Source: Clostridiales bacterium (lineage in GTDB: Bacteria > Bacillota > Clostridia > Christensenellales > UBA1242). From it: DNA of 34,193 nucleotides. The stretch is from contig SVHI01000014.1 in the NCBI GenBank assembly GCA_015055905.1, positions 1-34,193 of the forward strand, read 5' to 3'. The translations under genes and the position numbers were made by a program. Below, piece after piece: positions 22,927 to 33,361 of the stretch; the stretch's first letter is position 1; each line of letters starts with the position of its first letter. The notes beneath the pieces were generated by a model, which had not been told where the DNA came from, searched no databases, and was given only the letters and a program-made list of their open reading frames with translations.

Positions 22927-23348
22927 TATCCCTTAATCACCTTCTGCATATGAACAATTAAGCCGCCTTCTGGGTTTGCTTTGACTTCTAAATAATTCAT
23001 AAAAGAGTCCATTAGCGTAAAACCCATTCCAGAGTGTTCCTCTTGGGCTTTGCTAGTAAAAAATGGTTGGAGCGCCATATCAATGTCTTCAATTCCTTTT
23101 CCAAAATCAGTAACCAAAATGTCAATTTTGTTGTCAATTATCTTTGTTTCAAGCAAAACCTTGCCTTGTTTTCCGTCATAGCCGTGCACAATAGAGTTTG
23201 TAACCGCTTCACTGACTGCAGTTTTTAAATCATTAACCTCCGAAAGTGTCGGCTTTAGCCCTGCAGCAAACATTGCCACCACACCTCTTGCAAAACTCAC
23301 ATTTTCAACCTTTGCATCAAATTCAAGTTTAAAACTATTATTTTCCAT
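22926..23348 (-). CDS. spoIIAB: Anti-sigma F factor SpoIIAB
   Basis: GHKL kinase: DLKTAVSEAVTNSIVHGYDGKQG, DFGKGIEDIDMALQPFFTS, HSGMGFTLMDSFM. Confidence 0.93.
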   Translation of the reverse strand: MENNSFKLEFDAKVENVSFARGVVAMFAAGLKPTLSEVNDLKTAVSEAVTNSIVHGYDGKQGKVLLETKIIDNKIDILVTDFGKGIEDIDMALQPFFTSKAQEEHSGMGFTLMDSFMNYLEVKANPEGGLIVHMQKVIKG

Positions 23349-23359
23349 TCATTTCTCCT

Positions 23360-23671
23360 TTAACATACCTTTGGAATAATTTGATATATTCCCGTCATTT
23401 CAAAAATTCTATTCACATAAGAAGTTGGATTTTTTATATACAAGTTAATATCTAACTTAGCAAACTTGTTATATCTGCCTAAAAGCATTCCAATGCCCGT
23501 GCTATCCATAAACGAAACATTTGAAAAATCCAAGATTAATTTTTTTGCCTTGATGTTTTGCCTAAGCAAGTCATCAAGCGAAATTCTCACATATTCAGCC
23601 GAACACTCATCAAGTTCGCCAGAAAGTTCTGCGATAAATTCATAGCCTTCATTTTTGTATTTAATATCCAT
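23360..23671 (-). CDS. spoIIAA: Anti-anti-sigma factor SpoIIAA
   Basis: STAS domain: LILDFSNVSFMDSTGIGMLLGRYN. Confidence 0.93.
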   Translation of the reverse strand: MDIKYKNEGYEFIAELSGELDECSAEYVRISLDDLLRQNIKAKKLILDFSNVSFMDSTGIGMLLGRYNKFAKLDINLYIKNPTSYVNRIFEMTGIYQIIPKVC

Positions 23672-23688
23672 TGATATTCCTCCTCACA

Positions 23689-23723
23689 AAAAAATCTTAG
23701 CACTAATTCGTGTGCTAAGATTT
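23689..23723. terminator. Rho-independent terminator hairpin
   Basis: aatcttagcactaattcgtgtgctaagattt. Confidence 0.65.
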
Positions 23724-23811
23724 AGAGTTTATGTATAATCATAAGATATTTTGTCAAATTGTGAATTTTTCAGCATTTAGAAGTGTTATGTGTGACAATA
23801 TACCCCACACA

Positions 23812-25617
23812 TTAAACCACTTCAACAAACATTGAAGATGTCAAGTTTATAGTAACATCAACATCTTGAAGATTTCCTGAAACCACTCTTGAAACTTTCA
23901 AAACAATCTCATCTTCTTCAAGTGAAACATCTTTTAAGATTCTTTCAAAATCATAATTCATCAAGAAATATGTTTCAGCAACATAAGTCTCGCCGCCAAA
24001 AGTGATTGACTTAATAATGTCATCATCTCTAAGCCCTGATTGATATGCCACCCCTGTTGTGTCAACATTCTTTGCAACAACATTATAGCTTACGAGCCAT
24101 TCTTTGTTTCCGTTTGAATCTAAAACAACTTTTGACTTTGATGTTCCGTTTTCAGCGTTAAAACCAAGCGAATCTTCAGTAAGAACCGAAATTCTTGTGT
24201 TTGTGCTTGCTGGAGTCAAACCATCACATTGGCTGATAACCTGCTCAACGATTGAAACCGCGGTGTTTATTGGAATAACATATCCAATGTTGTCATAACT
24301 AGAACTAGCAATCTTTGAGTTTACAATACCAACAAGGTTTCCATAAAGGTCATAAAGACCGCCACCTGAATTACCTGAGTTAATAGCAGCCGAAACACGC
24401 ATAAGTCTCATTGTTACCGCTTTTGTTGAATCAATGATTGATTCCATTGTGTTCTCTTCACTAACAACGCTAACAACACCGTTTGTTGTAGACAAACACA
24501 AAGCCTTAATATATGCAGCCTCCGCCTCTATAATAGTTTCATTTCCTATAGTGTCAGGAATGAGTGGGTTTCCTACAGCGATAACATCTTCTCCTCCAAC
24601 AATTGTTGAACTATCACCAATGCTTGCTGGAACAAAGTAATTTGAATCAAAAAACAACTCAGCAGTTTCAGTTGAAAGATTCTTTCTTTCAATCTTTAAC
24701 ACTGCAATGTCATTATCGGCAGAACCACCCACAAAAGTCGCGTTTAGTCTTGAATCGGCTGTTTGATAACCATAGAGATAAATTCCATAGAAATCGTCGT
24801 TTTTGCCCGTTAAAAAGTGGGTTCCAATAATATCATCGTTGTTTGGAATGGTTATATCCTCTGCTAAGAAATACTCACAATCAACTGGATTGAATGGATT
24901 TGATGTATCTTGTGTTTCTTTTACATCTTCGTCTGCATATTTGCTAGCAAAGAAATACCTTCCAGTGTTCGCGTCATAATACAACACATAGTTGTCATCA
25001 TTACAATATGTTTCAATATATGCCACGTGATAGTTTGTGATAATATATGCAGTGTCAAGTTCTCCATTGGTGTCACTATCAAACATATCATAAATTACAC
25101 CAGCACCTGCAGAAAGTCCCTTTCCGTCTTTGTTATTCTCTGGATAAAGCCTATATGCTGGCTTGCTTTCTTCCCCTGGATTTCCAGATGAAACATACCC
25201 AGATGCAACATAATACATATACTCGCTGTATGTATAGCAAATATCAACTGTTGATGAATAAGCTATTTGTGTTGCGGTTTTTGCGTCATATTCTTTAACT
25301 ACTGAATAGTAATAAACTAAAAAGTCTTGATAAGAATATTCTTGTTCTGTTTTATTCACTACATCAAGATAAGCTTCATAGATATCTCTCACACCAACGT
25401 TAACAAGTGCGTTCTCGCCTCTTTCGCCTTTTAAGCTTCCAAGCCACTCCGCTTCAGTTCCACTAAAGCCGTTTTCACACGCAATCTCGTATGCTGTGAG
25501 TCCATCGTCGCCGTCAATGCCGTTTTTTACATTGTTTTTAAGCGACAACACAATTGTGAACACACACATTGCAATCATCATTATAAATGCAAATATATTA
25601 ACTTTTTTTGCTTCCAT
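23812..25617 (-). CDS. Membrane-anchored trypsin-like (HtrA/DegP-like) serine protease with PDZ-like C-terminus
   Basis: Triad: ITNYHVAY (H), GGSADNDIAVLKI (D), AAINSGNSGGGLYD (S); N-terminal TM; PDZ-like GVAYQSGLRDDDIIKSI. Confidence 0.9.
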   Translation of the reverse strand: MEAKKVNIFAFIMMIAMCVFTIVLSLKNNVKNGIDGDDGLTAYEIACENGFSGTEAEWLGSLKGERGENALVNVGVRDIYEAYLDVVNKTEQEYSYQDFLVYYYSVVKEYDAKTATQIAYSSTVDICYTYSEYMYYVASGYVSSGNPGEESKPAYRLYPENNKDGKGLSAGAGVIYDMFDSDTNGELDTAYIITNYHVAYIETYCNDDNYVLYYDANTGRYFFASKYADEDVKETQDTSNPFNPVDCEYFLAEDITIPNNDDIIGTHFLTGKNDDFYGIYLYGYQTADSRLNATFVGGSADNDIAVLKIERKNLSTETAELFFDSNYFVPASIGDSSTIVGGEDVIAVGNPLIPDTIGNETIIEAEAAYIKALCLSTTNGVVSVVSEENTMESIIDSTKAVTMRLMRVSAAINSGNSGGGLYDLYGNLVGIVNSKIASSSYDNIGYVIPINTAVSIVEQVISQCDGLTPASTNTRISVLTEDSLGFNAENGTSKSKVVLDSNGNKEWLVSYNVVAKNVDTTGVAYQSGLRDDDIIKSITFGGETYVAETYFLMNYDFERILKDVSLEEDEIVLKVSRVVSGNLQDVDVTINLTSSMFVEVV

Positions 25618-25626
25618 TATTTTCTC

Positions 25627-27306
25627 CTAAGATAAGCCAACAATAGTTCCGTCTTCAAAGATATCAATCTTGACAGCATTAGGAACCTTTGAAAGACCTG
25701 GCATAAGCATCATATCGCCAGCAATAACAACAATAAATCCGCTTCCGGTTTTAAGTTCAATATCACGAACATTAACCTTAAAGCCTGTTGGCGCGCCAAC
25801 TCTTGCTTTGTCATCTGTAAAACTAAACTGTGTTTTTGCAATTATTATTGGCAATTTATCATATTTATATTTATTGATAAACTTAATCTTTTCTTTGGCT
25901 TCGTCTGAAAGAACAATGCCGTCACCGCCATAGATTTTCTTAACAATAGCCTCGATTTTGTTTTCAACTTTATCGTTTAATTCATAAGCATATTCAAGTT
26001 TGCTATCGCCCATATTTTCAAGCACGGCGTTAGCAAGGTCCATTGTGCCGTCAGCACCTTTTGCAAAGCACTCATTAACAACGCAATCAACGCCTCTTGA
26101 TTTAAGCTCATTAATAACAAACGCAATTTCTTCATCTGTGTCACTCAAGAACTTATTAAGAGTAACGACAACATTTGTTTTATAAACATCTTTAAGGTTT
26201 GAAATGTGCTTATATAAGTTTTCCAATCCCTTTTCAATATAGCTTGTTGGGTTTTCTGTTTCATCATCTGGCATTTCACCGTGATACTTAAGACCCCTAA
26301 TTGTAGCAACCAAAACCACAACACTTGGGTCAAGCCCAGCAATTCTGCACTTTACGTCCAAGAACTTTTCAGCACCAAGGTCACTTCCAAATCCAGCCTC
26401 TGTAATAACATAGTCAGCAACTGAAAGCCCAAGTTTTGTTGCCATAATAGAGTTGCAACCGTGAGCGATATTTGCAAAAGGTCCAAGGTGAACAAACGCT
26501 GGAGTGTGGTCGATTGTTTGAACAAGGTTTGGGCAAAGAATGTTTCTAAGCAACACCGCCATACTGCCTTCAGCCTTAAGGTCTCTAGCATAAACTGGTT
26601 CGCCTTTTTTGTTAAGTGCAACCATAATATTTCCAAGTCTTGTTTTAAGGTCATCAAAACTTGTTGCCAAACAGCAAATCGCCATAACTTCACTTGCTGC
26701 AGTAATGGTTAAATGGTCTTTTCTTAAAAGATTTTGTTTGTTTCCATCTTTGTCTTTGCCAGTAATATAATAACTAATGTCACGAAGAGACCTGTCATTA
26801 ACGTCTAAACATCTATTGAACAAGATTTTTTCAACATCAATGTCAAGTTCGTTTCCACTAAAGATGTGATTATCAATCATCGCGCAAAGAAGATTGTTTG
26901 CTGAAGTGATAGCATCAAAGTCACCTGTAAAGTTTAAGTTGATGTCTTCCATAGGCAAAACTTGTGAATATCCGCCACCAGCAGCGCCGCCTTTAATTCC
27001 AAACACAGGTCCAAGTGATGGCTCACGAAGTGCCAAGCATACCTTTTTGTCAAGTTTAGCAAACGCATCAGCAAGACCGATTGAAACAGTAGTCTTTCCA
27101 ATACCAAACTTAGTTGGGCTCATAGCAGTAACCAAAATGAGTTTGCCTTGTTTTTCTGCTCTATCCAAATACTTTTGATAGTTTTTAACCTTTGCCACGG
27201 TTTCGCCATACATCAAAAGGTCGCTTTCAGCGATGTTGAGTTTAACCGCAATTTCCTTTACCGACAAAAGTTTAGTGCTTTGTGCAATTTCAATATCTGT
27301 TAACAT
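25627..27306 (-). CDS. fhs: Formate--tetrahydrofolate ligase
   Basis: TAMSPTKFGIGKTTVSIGLADAF, LREPSLGPVFGIKGGAAGGGYSQVLPMEDINLNFTGDFDAI. Confidence 0.97.
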   Translation of the reverse strand: MLTDIEIAQSTKLLSVKEIAVKLNIAESDLLMYGETVAKVKNYQKYLDRAEKQGKLILVTAMSPTKFGIGKTTVSIGLADAFAKLDKKVCLALREPSLGPVFGIKGGAAGGGYSQVLPMEDINLNFTGDFDAITSANNLLCAMIDNHIFSGNELDIDVEKILFNRCLDVNDRSLRDISYYITGKDKDGNKQNLLRKDHLTITAASEVMAICCLATSFDDLKTRLGNIMVALNKKGEPVYARDLKAEGSMAVLLRNILCPNLVQTIDHTPAFVHLGPFANIAHGCNSIMATKLGLSVADYVITEAGFGSDLGAEKFLDVKCRIAGLDPSVVVLVATIRGLKYHGEMPDDETENPTSYIEKGLENLYKHISNLKDVYKTNVVVTLNKFLSDTDEEIAFVINELKSRGVDCVVNECFAKGADGTMDLANAVLENMGDSKLEYAYELNDKVENKIEAIVKKIYGGDGIVLSDEAKEKIKFINKYKYDKLPIIIAKTQFSFTDDKARVGAPTGFKVNVRDIELKTGSGFIVVIAGDMMLMPGLSKVPNAVKIDIFEDGTIVGLS

Positions 27307-27309
27307 TTC

Positions 27310-28260
27310 TTATCCCTCCACCTTTAAAAATTCTTGAATTTCTTTTTCTACGAGTTCGATTGCTTTTTCAATAGGTTCATTAATGGCACAACCAGAGGCA
27401 TTTTTATGCCCACCGCCGCCAAACTTTGCCGCAACAACCGAACAATCATATTCAAATTTAGAGCGGAAAGAACAGTGAATTCCGTCCTCTCTTTCTTTTA
27501 ATATAACCGCAAGTTTATATCCACAATTAAGATATGTGTTTGGAAGATTGCCAATATTTTCACTTTGTGGAACACCAAACTTGTCAAAATCGTCTTTAGA
27601 AACGGTCATAATAACATACTTTAGTTCGTCATTAATCTTAGCATTTAACAGTGTGCTTGATGTGAGACGAACATTTGGAACATTGCGTTTATCAAAAAAC
27701 TCTGCATAAACTCGCCTAACTTCTGCGCCTTTTTCAAGTAAGTCCGCACAAACCTCAAATGTTTTGCTGTCAGTGTTAGAATTTCTAAACAACCCCGTGT
27801 CGCCACAAATTCCAAAATAAAGCGCAGTCGCAATGCTTGGTGTTATTTTAACCTTGAGTTTATTAATAACTTCATAAATCAAAATTGCACACGCACTATA
27901 AGTTTTAACTAGTTTCTTCTTAGAAAATTCTACACCATTTGCGTGGTGGTCAAGCTTTATTGTATTAGGAAAATTCACAAAGCTTTCTTCAAACTTGCCA
28001 AACATTGTGTTTGTTGGAACGTCAACCGAAACATAAAGGTCAAAGCCCTCTAATTCATCGGTATTATATCTGTCATAATACTCCAAAAACGCGTAATTTT
28101 CGCCATTTTCAACATCGCAGAACACACTAACTTGTTTGTTCATTGTCACCAGTGCTTCATATAAAGCAAGGGTCGAACCAATGGTGTCAGGGTCTGGATT
28201 TGAATGTGAAAACAAAGCAATCTTTTTGGAACGCTTTAAAAGTTTAATAATATCTCGCAT
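27310..28260 (-). CDS. DHH-family phosphoesterase (NrnA-like)
   Basis: LFSHSNPDPDTIGSTLALYEAL, IKLDHHANG, C-terminal GGGGHKNASGCAI. Confidence 0.92.
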   Translation of the reverse strand: MRDIIKLLKRSKKIALFSHSNPDPDTIGSTLALYEALVTMNKQVSVFCDVENGENYAFLEYYDRYNTDELEGFDLYVSVDVPTNTMFGKFEESFVNFPNTIKLDHHANGVEFSKKKLVKTYSACAILIYEVINKLKVKITPSIATALYFGICGDTGLFRNSNTDSKTFEVCADLLEKGAEVRRVYAEFFDKRNVPNVRLTSSTLLNAKINDELKYVIMTVSKDDFDKFGVPQSENIGNLPNTYLNCGYKLAVILKEREDGIHCSFRSKFEYDCSVVAAKFGGGGHKNASGCAINEPIEKAIELVEKEIQEFLKVEG

Positions 28261-28382
28261 CGCCTATTTCTCCAAGTTCTATATTATCACAAACACAAGC
28301 CCTGTGTAAACAATAATTTTTTTTGATTTACATTTTTGTTCAATATAAAAACATTTGAGACAATATTGCCCCAAATGTTTAG

Positions 28383-28988
28383 TTATGCTTCTTTTAACGC
28401 TTTTTCAAACGCCTCAGTAAAGTCAAGTGTAATATATCCTTGTTCAAGTGAACAAAGCGGACATTCTTTCCAGCCGTCAGCCTGCTGTGCAATATGCCCG
28501 CAGTTTGAGCATTTTAACAGTCTCTTTGACTTGCACTTATAGAGTGAATTTTTCTTATAGCCATTGCAGATTATTTCCAAAATATTTGCGTGTGTCTTTT
28601 CCACCTTTGCAACAAGTTCATAACTTTCTGCAATATCTTTAAACCCTTCTTCTTTTGCAATCCTTGCAAATTCAGGATAAAGCGTATCAAACTCTTCCTG
28701 TTCAATCTTCATTTCAGCACACAAACTTTTCTCGAGTGACGGCTCAACATAAGGATAATCGGCTTTAAGGTCAACCACACACTCTCCCGACTTTTCAATA
28801 ATATAATCATAAAACAACTTGGCGTGAGCCATTTCGTTTTTAGCAATCATCTTCATTGTGTCTTTGACATAAACAAGCCCCTCCATTTGCGCCTGTGTCG
28901 CCATAAACTGATATCTCGCACCCGCCTGACACTCCGCTGCAAAACTCTTTGCTAAGTTAACCTTAGTCTTACTCTCATTAAAATTCAT
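28383..28988 (-). CDS. Rubrerythrin/ferritin-like protein with rubredoxin-like C-terminal zinc/iron site
   Basis: FAAECQAGARYQFMA, KNEMAHAKLFYDYI, EKTHANILEII, CSNCGH...CPLC. Confidence 0.88.
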   Translation of the reverse strand: MNFNESKTKVNLAKSFAAECQAGARYQFMATQAQMEGLVYVKDTMKMIAKNEMAHAKLFYDYIIEKSGECVVDLKADYPYVEPSLEKSLCAEMKIEQEEFDTLYPEFARIAKEEGFKDIAESYELVAKVEKTHANILEIICNGYKKNSLYKCKSKRLLKCSNCGHIAQQADGWKECPLCSLEQGYITLDFTEAFEKALKEA

Positions 28989-29049
28989 AACTCCTCCTTG
29001 AATTTGATTATGTCCAACAAGTTTTTATTTATACAAAAAAAAGTGAGCA

Positions 29050-29874
29050 TTAGCCCACCTTTTTAAAAAACCTATTCGCATTTTCAAACAATATTTTATT
29101 TATACTCTTTTCAGTGTATCCCAGTTTCAAAAGCCTCTTTGATAGTTCAGCAGAAAGTGCCTTATATGTGCTAATTCCCCGAGGCAAATGTCTGGTTCCA
29201 TAAAAGTCAGTGCCGATAGCAAGGTTATCAATTCCAAATCTACACGCAAAATAATCAATATGACTCACAATATCGCCTATATCACACTTGTTTGTTCCGT
29301 TTATAAACATACTCACCAAACACAGCCCCACAAGCCCTCCAGAGCCAACAATCATCTTAATTTGATAATCTTTCAAGTTCCTTGATGTCTCACAAAGCCC
29401 ATAAAACGCCGTATGCGAGCAAAACATTGGCTTTGTTAGATTTTTTGCAACATCGTTGAAGCTTTCTTCATTAAGATGCGCAAGGTCAACTTTAATATTG
29501 TTTTCCTCAAGAGTCTTGACCACTTTCTTGCCAAGCGATGTTATCCCGCCACACTCGTGAGCCCCGCCCGCTAACGCGTTGCTCCTATTCCAAGTCAGCC
29601 CCGCATAAACAGGCTTTAAATCAACAAGCCTCTCAAGATTGTCTTTCCCAATAAAATGCAAGTCTTCAACTCCCAGAAAGAGTTTTTCGCTTGAATTCAC
29701 AAAGTCTCTGGCTGACTCAATCATAGAAAAGGACTCTCTTTCATTCAGTTCACTTGTCCAAACTGCTGAAATGATGTTTCCCGCTTGTTCTTGTTTGTCT
29801 ATATAACTTTTCTTTTTGATGTCACCCACAATGCTAAGAAAATAGTCATTATGTAAATCGAAAATTTTATACAT
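29050..29874 (-). CDS. Membrane dipeptidase-like (peptidase M19)
   Basis: MYKIFDLHNDYFLSIVGD, LTWNRSNALAGGAHECGG, VDLAHLNEESF, SHTAFYGLCETSRNL, IGTDFYG. The track ORF start at 30054 overlaps rny; internal M at 29874 is more plausible. Confidence 0.88.
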   Translation of the reverse strand: MYKIFDLHNDYFLSIVGDIKKKSYIDKQEQAGNIISAVWTSELNERESFSMIESARDFVNSSEKLFLGVEDLHFIGKDNLERLVDLKPVYAGLTWNRSNALAGGAHECGGITSLGKKVVKTLEENNIKVDLAHLNEESFNDVAKNLTKPMFCSHTAFYGLCETSRNLKDYQIKMIVGSGGLVGLCLVSMFINGTNKCDIGDIVSHIDYFACRFGIDNLAIGTDFYGTRHLPRGISTYKALSAELSKRLLKLGYTEKSINKILFENANRFFKKVG

Positions 29875-29934
29875 ATTATAATATATTAAATATTTTAACA
29901 AAATTATACAAAAAATTAAAAATTTAGCAAAAGA

Positions 29935-29962
29935 AAAACCAAGGCGAACCTTGGTTTTTGAT
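29935..29962 (-). terminator. Terminator after rny
   Basis: aaaaaccaaggcgaaccttggttttt. Confidence 0.8.
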
Positions 29963-31516
29963 TTATGACGCGATGTCAGTAGCCCTAACTTCACGAATAA
30001 TATTAACTTTAATTTGTCCAGGATATTCAAGTTCTGCCTCAATTTTTCTAGCAATTTCTTTTGCTAAGATAACCATTGATGCATCATCAACTTCTTCTGG
30101 CTTAACAGCGATACGGATTTCTCTACCTGCTTGAATAGCAAATGAAGAATCAACGCCTTTGAAACTATTTGCAATAGCCTCAAGTTTTTCAAGTCTCTTT
30201 ACATAAGCATCAAGTGATTCACGTCTTGCACCTGGTCTAGATGATGAAATAGCGTCAGCAACTTGAACCAAAATAGCCTCGATTGACTTAAACTCAACAC
30301 CGCCGTGGTGAGCTTCAATACAGTGAATAACCTCTGGGCTTTCTTTGAATTTTTTAGCAACGTCAACACCAATTGAAACGTGAGTTCCTTCCATTTCAAA
30401 GTCAAGAGCCTTTCCAATATCGTGGAGAAGACCTGCACGCTTTGCAAGTGCAACGTTTGCACCGAGTTCGCCAGCAAGAAGTCCTGCGATATAAGAAGTT
30501 TCTAAACTATGTTTCATAACGTTTTGACCATAGCTTGTTCTGTATTTAAGTCTTCCCAAAATTTTGATAAGTTCTGGGTGAAGATTGAATACACCTGCTT
30601 CAAAGCTAGCATTTTCACCAGCATCTTTGATTGTGTTTTCAATATCTTTCTTAACCTTTTCAACAATATCCTCAACACGTGCTGGGTGAATTCTTCCATC
30701 AGTGATGAGTTTTTCAAGAGTAAGTCTTGCAACTTCTCTTCTAATTGGATCAAATGAAGAAAGGATAACAGCGTCTGGAGTATCGTCAACAATAAGGTCA
30801 ACACCAGTTGCATTTTCAATGGCGCGGATATTTCTACCTTCACGACCAATGATTCTACCTTTAATTTCATCGCTTGGAAGTGTAACTGTTGTAACTGTAA
30901 CATCTGCAGTTTGGTCAGTTGCACATTTTTGAATAGCAAGTGTCACGATGTCACGAGCTTTCTTTTCGCCTTCTTCACGTGCTTGGTTTTCAATGTCACG
31001 CACAATGTTTCCAGCATCTTTTCTAGCCTCATCAATGATGCCATCAACAACTTGTTTCTTTGCTTCTTCACGAGTGAGTCCAGCAACTTTTTCAAGTTCT
31101 TTTTGGATACCTTCTTTTTCTTTCAAGATTTCTTGTTTTGCATCTTCAAGTTCTTGTTTTTTTGTTTCCAAATTTTGTTTTGCATCGTCAATAGATTGCA
31201 TTTTTTGGTCGAGTATATCGTTTTTTCTATCGATATTTTCTTCTTTTTCTAAGATACGAGCTTCCATTTTTTGGATTTCGTTTCTTCTTTCTCTGCATTC
31301 ATTTTCAGAATCAGTTTTGATTTTTAAAGCTTCTTCCTTGGCCTCTAAAACAGCTTCTTTTTTAATAGTAGATGCTTTTTCTTCAGCATCTTTAATCGCT
31401 TTTTCGGCAATATGCTTGGCATTACCCAATTTCTTTTCAAGCATCTTTCCAGTAATAAAGTAAGATGCAACGCCACCTACAGCCAAGGAAACAACTGCTA
31501 CAATAGCATAAATCAT
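29963..31516 (-). CDS. rny: Ribonuclease Y
   Basis: N-terminal TM, coiled coil, KH domain [35 protein letters not shown] domain [14 protein letters not shown]. Confidence 0.97.
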   Translation of the reverse strand: MIYAIVAVVSLAVGGVASYFITGKMLEKKLGNAKHIAEKAIKDAEEKASTIKKEAVLEAKEEALKIKTDSENECRERRNEIQKMEARILEKEENIDRKNDILDQKMQSIDDAKQNLETKKQELEDAKQEILKEKEGIQKELEKVAGLTREEAKKQVVDGIIDEARKDAGNIVRDIENQAREEGEKKARDIVTLAIQKCATDQTADVTVTTVTLPSDEIKGRIIGREGRNIRAIENATGVDLIVDDTPDAVILSSFDPIRREVARLTLEKLITDGRIHPARVEDIVEKVKKDIENTIKDAGENASFEAGVFNLHPELIKILGRLKYRTSYGQNVMKHSLETSYIAGLLAGELGANVALAKRAGLLHDIGKALDFEMEGTHVSIGVDVAKKFKESPEVIHCIEAHHGGVEFKSIEAILVQVADAISSSRPGARRESLDAYVKRLEKLEAIANSFKGVDSSFAIQAGREIRIAVKPEEVDDASMVILAKEIARKIEAELEYPGQIKVNIIREVRATDIAS

Positions 31517-31660
31517 TTAATGTTTCCCCCTAAAAAAATATATATGTATAAACACAAAAGCAATGATAAACCATTACTTTCCAATTTACCATACATTAAT
31601 ATTATCATAGTGAAAAAGTTAAGTCAATTAATATAAAACATTCGCTATTATTTTAGACAT

Positions 31661-31697
31661 AAAAAAACTCAAAACTTGTCGTTTTGAGTTTTAGTTT
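31661..31697 (-). terminator. Terminator after recA
   Basis: aaactcaaaacttgtcgttttgagtttt. Confidence 0.85.
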
Positions 31698-32717
31698 TTA
31701 AGCCTCTTCAGTTGTTTCAGTTTCAGCAGATGGAATTAAAAGAGCCTTGAGTTTAGCAGAAACCTCTTCGCAAAGTTCAACATTTTCAACCAAGAGTTTT
31801 CTAACATTTTCTCTGCCTTGACCAATCTTTTCACCATTATAGCTGAACCAAGCACCACTCTTTTGAATGATGTCGTGTTCAACAGCAAGGTCCAAGATAC
31901 AAGATTCATTTGAAATACCCATACCGAAAATCATATCAAATTCAGCAACTTTGAATGGAGGTGCACACTTGTTTTTAACAACCTTAACTTTTGTTCTTGC
32001 ACCAACAGCAGTGTCGCCGTCTTTAATAATTTCACCTTTTCTAACATCAAGACGAACTGATGTATAGAACTTAAGAGCAACACCACCCGCAGTTGTTTCA
32101 GGGTTACCAAACATAACACCAATCTTTTGTCTTATTTGGTTAATGAAAATAACACAAGTTTTGGTTTTGTTTGTGATAGCAGTAAGTTTTCTTAATGCTT
32201 GTGACATAAGTCTTGCTTGAAGACCCATATGGCTCTCACCCATTTCGCCGTCAATTTCAGCCTTTGGAGTGAGCGCAGCAACAGAGTCAACAACAACAAC
32301 GTCAAGTGAACCTGAACGAACCAAGTTCTCCAAAATTTCAAGAGCTTGTTCACCATCGTCTGGTTGTGAAACATACAAGTTTTTAATGTCAACACCAAGT
32401 CTTGCAGCATAGGTTGGGTCTAATGCGTGCTCTGCATCAATAAATGCTGCAGTTCCACCCATTTTTTGTGCTTGAGCAATAATGTGAAGTGAAACTGTTG
32501 TTTTACCTGAACTTTCAGGTCCATAGATTTCAACAATTCTGCCACGTGGCACACCACCAACACCAAGAGCAAAGTCAAGTGCCATACAACCAGTTGGAAT
32601 AACTTCAATATTTTGTGCTTGATAGTCACCAAGACGCATAATAGCGCCCTTTCCAAAAGATTTCTCTATTTGAGCGATTGCTTGTTCAAGATTTTTTTCT
32701 TTATCATTAATAGCCAT
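31698..32717 (-). CDS. recA: Recombinase RecA
   Basis: [60 protein letters not shown]. Confidence 0.98.
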   Translation of the reverse strand: MAINDKEKNLEQAIAQIEKSFGKGAIMRLGDYQAQNIEVIPTGCMALDFALGVGGVPRGRIVEIYGPESSGKTTVSLHIIAQAQKMGGTAAFIDAEHALDPTYAARLGVDIKNLYVSQPDDGEQALEILENLVRSGSLDVVVVDSVAALTPKAEIDGEMGESHMGLQARLMSQALRKLTAITNKTKTCVIFINQIRQKIGVMFGNPETTAGGVALKFYTSVRLDVRKGEIIKDGDTAVGARTKVKVVKNKCAPPFKVAEFDMIFGMGISNESCILDLAVEHDIIQKSGAWFSYNGEKIGQGRENVRKLLVENVELCEEVSAKLKALLIPSAETETTEEA

Positions 32718-32728
32718 AATTTTCTCCT

Positions 32729-33361
32729 TTATTCGTCGTCCTCTTCAACAGGCGATTCCTCTACAACTTTTTGTGATTCAGTAAGTCCCTTAACAGCCTT
32801 AACTGAATAGTTTACGCAAGACATAACTGAAAGCGCAACACCAACAATCATAAGTGCAAGACCAGCATATTTAACATACTCAATGCCTTCGCAGGTGCAA
32901 ACAACAGAAAGTCCAACATAAAGCATCAAAACCATAGATGCAACATCTAAGAATAATGATTTAATTTTTCCATAAATATCTGCAGCAATAACAAAGTTTT
33001 TGTTTGCAGCAACCATTCTAATACCACTGATTAAAATGTCTCTCAACACAACAATCAAAAGCATTAAAACAGCAAGCCATTTCCAAACAATGCCTTCAAA
33101 CAACACCAAAATCATAGCGGTAGTTGTTATAAACTTATCAGCGATTTGGTCCATAAACTTTCCAAAATCTGTGATAAGGTTATATTTTCTAGCAATCTTT
33201 CCGTCCAAAAGGTCGGTAAAGCAAGCCAAGATATAAATGCCAAGAGCAACAAACTTGCCCACGCCATTTGGAATTGGCAATAAGAATAATAGAACCATAA
33301 TAGGTGTGCAGAAAATTCTTACCATTGTAAGAGCATTAGGAACATTCATTTTAAATTTCAT
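32729..33361 (-). CDS. pgsA: CDP-diacylglycerol--glycerol-3-phosphate 3-phosphatidyltransferase
   Basis: [21 protein letters not shown]-alcohol phosphotransferase motif [27 protein letters not shown]. The track start 33385 extends into rimO; M at 33361 is preferred. Confidence 0.94.
   Translation of the reverse strand: MKFKMNVPNALTMVRIFCTPIMVLLFLLPIPNGVGKFVALGIYILACFTDLLDGKIARKYNLITDFGKFMDQIADKFITTTAMILVLFEGIVWKWLAVLMLLIVVLRDILISGIRMVAANKNFVIAADIYGKIKSLFLDVASMVLMLYVGLSVVCTCEGIEYVKYAGLALMIVGVALSVMSCVNYSVKAVKGLTESQKVVEESPVEEDDE

Noticed and set aside
29875-30054. N-terminal extension of the M19 peptidase (track start 30054)
   Set aside because: It overlaps the 3' end of rny and its terminator; the conserved N-terminus MYKIFDLHNDY begins at 29874.
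30509-31463. Plus-strand ORFs opposite rny (e.g. 30948-31463, 30911-31252)
   Set aside because: Ser/Phe-rich composition is the complement of the rny coiled-coil coding sequence; antisense artefacts.
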